From Bacteroidota bacterium (lineage in GTDB: Bacteria > Bacteroidota > Bacteroidia > Flavobacteriales_C > GCA-002722245), in assembly GCA_026390935.1 (NCBI GenBank), contig JAPLEZ010000119.1, positions 2,073-62,512 on the forward strand: a DNA stretch of 60,440 nt, in the 5' to 3' direction. Made by a program: the position numbers and the translations under genes. Under the pieces are notes generated by a model. It saw only the letters and a list, made by a program, of their open reading frames with translations. It was not told the DNA's origin and ran no database searches. Shown here in pieces: positions 59,890 to 60,440 of the stretch (its first letter is position 1; every line of letters starts with the position of its first letter).

Positions 59890-60440
59890 GTGGCGAAAAA
59901 AGGATTTGATACACGCGGAAAAGGTTATGAAAGAGCCGTATTGGTGGGTGTTATCACCGATCAATACTCCAAACATCACGCTCAGGAATACATGGACGAG
60001 CTGACTTTTTTAGCCGAAACCGCTGGTGCAAATACACTTAAAGTTTTTCAGCAAAAGTTACCTCGCCCCGACTCTACCACTTACGTTGGAAAAGGAAAAC
60101 TGGAAGAAATTCAACTTTTTGTAAAAGCGGAAAAAGTTGAACTGGCGATTTTCGATGATGAATTATCACCTTCGCAAATCAGAAATATTGAGAAAGTTTT
60201 AGAAATAAAAATCCTCGATCGCACGAATTTAATCCTCGATATTTTTGCAAAACGAGCCACTTCTGCAAATGCTCGCATGCAAGTAGAATTGGCGCAATAC
60301 CAATATCTCCTGCCGCGACTCACAAGATTGTGGACCCACCTCTCCAAACAAAAAGGGGGTATAGGTATGAAAGGTCCCGGTGAAACAGAAATTGAAACGG
60401 ACCGACGTGTTGTACGCGACAAAATATCCTTGTTGAAAGA
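59890..60440 (+). CDS. hflX: GTPase HflX, C-terminus cut by window edge
   Basis: Translated by hand from GTG 59890: MAKKGFDTRGKGYERAVLVG and so on, 183 codons to the edge. N-terminal HflX domain: FLAETAGANTLKVFQQKLPR, STTYVGKGKLEEIQLF, FDDELSPSQIRNIEKVL and LDRTNLILDIFAKRA. The linker has MKGPGETEIETDRR, which leads to the G domain outside the window. HflX splits stalled or hibernating ribosomes. Weak AGGA lies just upstream of the GTG; the cytochrome stop is at 59884-59886. Confidence 0.93.
   Translation, partial: MAKKGFDTRGKGYERAVLVGVITDQYSKHHAQEYMDELTFLAETAGANTLKVFQQKLPRPDSTTYVGKGKLEEIQLFVKAEKVELAIFDDELSPSQIRNIEKVLEIKILDRTNLILDIFAKRATSANARMQVELAQYQYLLPRLTRLWTHLSKQKGGIGMKGPGETEIETDRRVVRDKISLLK

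Overview
The window is AT-rich chromosomal DNA from a member of the Bacteroidota. The evidence is consistent across the window: type IX secretion system (T9SS) parts and cargo (PorP/SprF, two PorG-like proteins, a type A and a type B sorting domain), gliding genes gldE and gldD, animal-type glutaminyl cyclase, Bacteroidota-only families (DUF4296), promoters of the form TTG-N18..20-TAnnTTTG, few Shine-Dalgarno sites, and signal peptides that are almost all cut just before a glutamine. The order (class Bacteroidia, Flavobacteriales-like or Chitinophagales-like) cannot be fixed from the sequence alone. I see no tRNA, rRNA, CRISPR array, prophage or intact insertion sequence; gene density is high.

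Layout. 1-6037: an IgGFc-binding-like secreted protein cut by the left edge, an mscL/TfoX/SRPBCC operon, a heparinase-like lipoprotein with a small barrel protein, an Hpt protein with a membrane-anchored response regulator, and a PorP/SprF protein. 6038-13516: one giant T9SS cargo with an N-terminal GH8 glycoside hydrolase, DUF11 domains and a 3+4+4 array of Ig-like repeats, next to its probable PorP/SprF partner. 13968-23178: a glutaminyl-cyclase-like lipoprotein and four aminoacyl-tRNA synthetases (cysS, aspS, trpS, tyrS) mixed with MORN, lipoprotein and LuxE-like genes. 23247-28751: SDR, DUF4296, dihydroorotase, dolichol-phosphate-mannose-synthase-like glycosyltransferase, hydrolase, pdxJ. 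28821-38900: a conserved envelope cluster on the plus strand: CBS-ACT protein, BamA/TamA-like protein, nadK, two porG-like genes, uppS, bamA, two skp genes, murI. 39201-47434: gamma-carbonic anhydrase, T9SS type A protein, ArsC-like protein, EamA transporter, yicC, gmk, nadD, prfB. 47480-55238: lipoprotein, recX, then minus-strand HU-TPR-COX24-rng facing plus-strand mutY-ssb-gldE-gldD. 55225-60440: a broken heme A synthase gene with two copper-chaperone-like genes, rplU-rpmA, plsC, bacilliredoxin, tadA, a membrane cytochrome c and the start of hflX.

How parts work together. BamA, two Skp chaperones, UppS, MurI and two PorG-like proteins make an outer-membrane and cell-wall assembly cluster that also serves T9SS. 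The GH8 giant, the type A protein and probably the IgGFc-like protein would be T9SS substrates. A periplasmic glutaminyl cyclase would cyclise the N-terminal glutamines that signal peptidase exposes on most exported proteins seen here.

Points that an automatic annotation may miss: the programmed +1 frameshift in prfB, the frameshift plus internal deletion in the heme A synthase gene, a 30-residue COX24/AURKAIP1-type protein, the likely non-ATG start of gldE, several long inverted repeats of REP type between genes, and terminators that lie inside the 3' ends of convergent genes.
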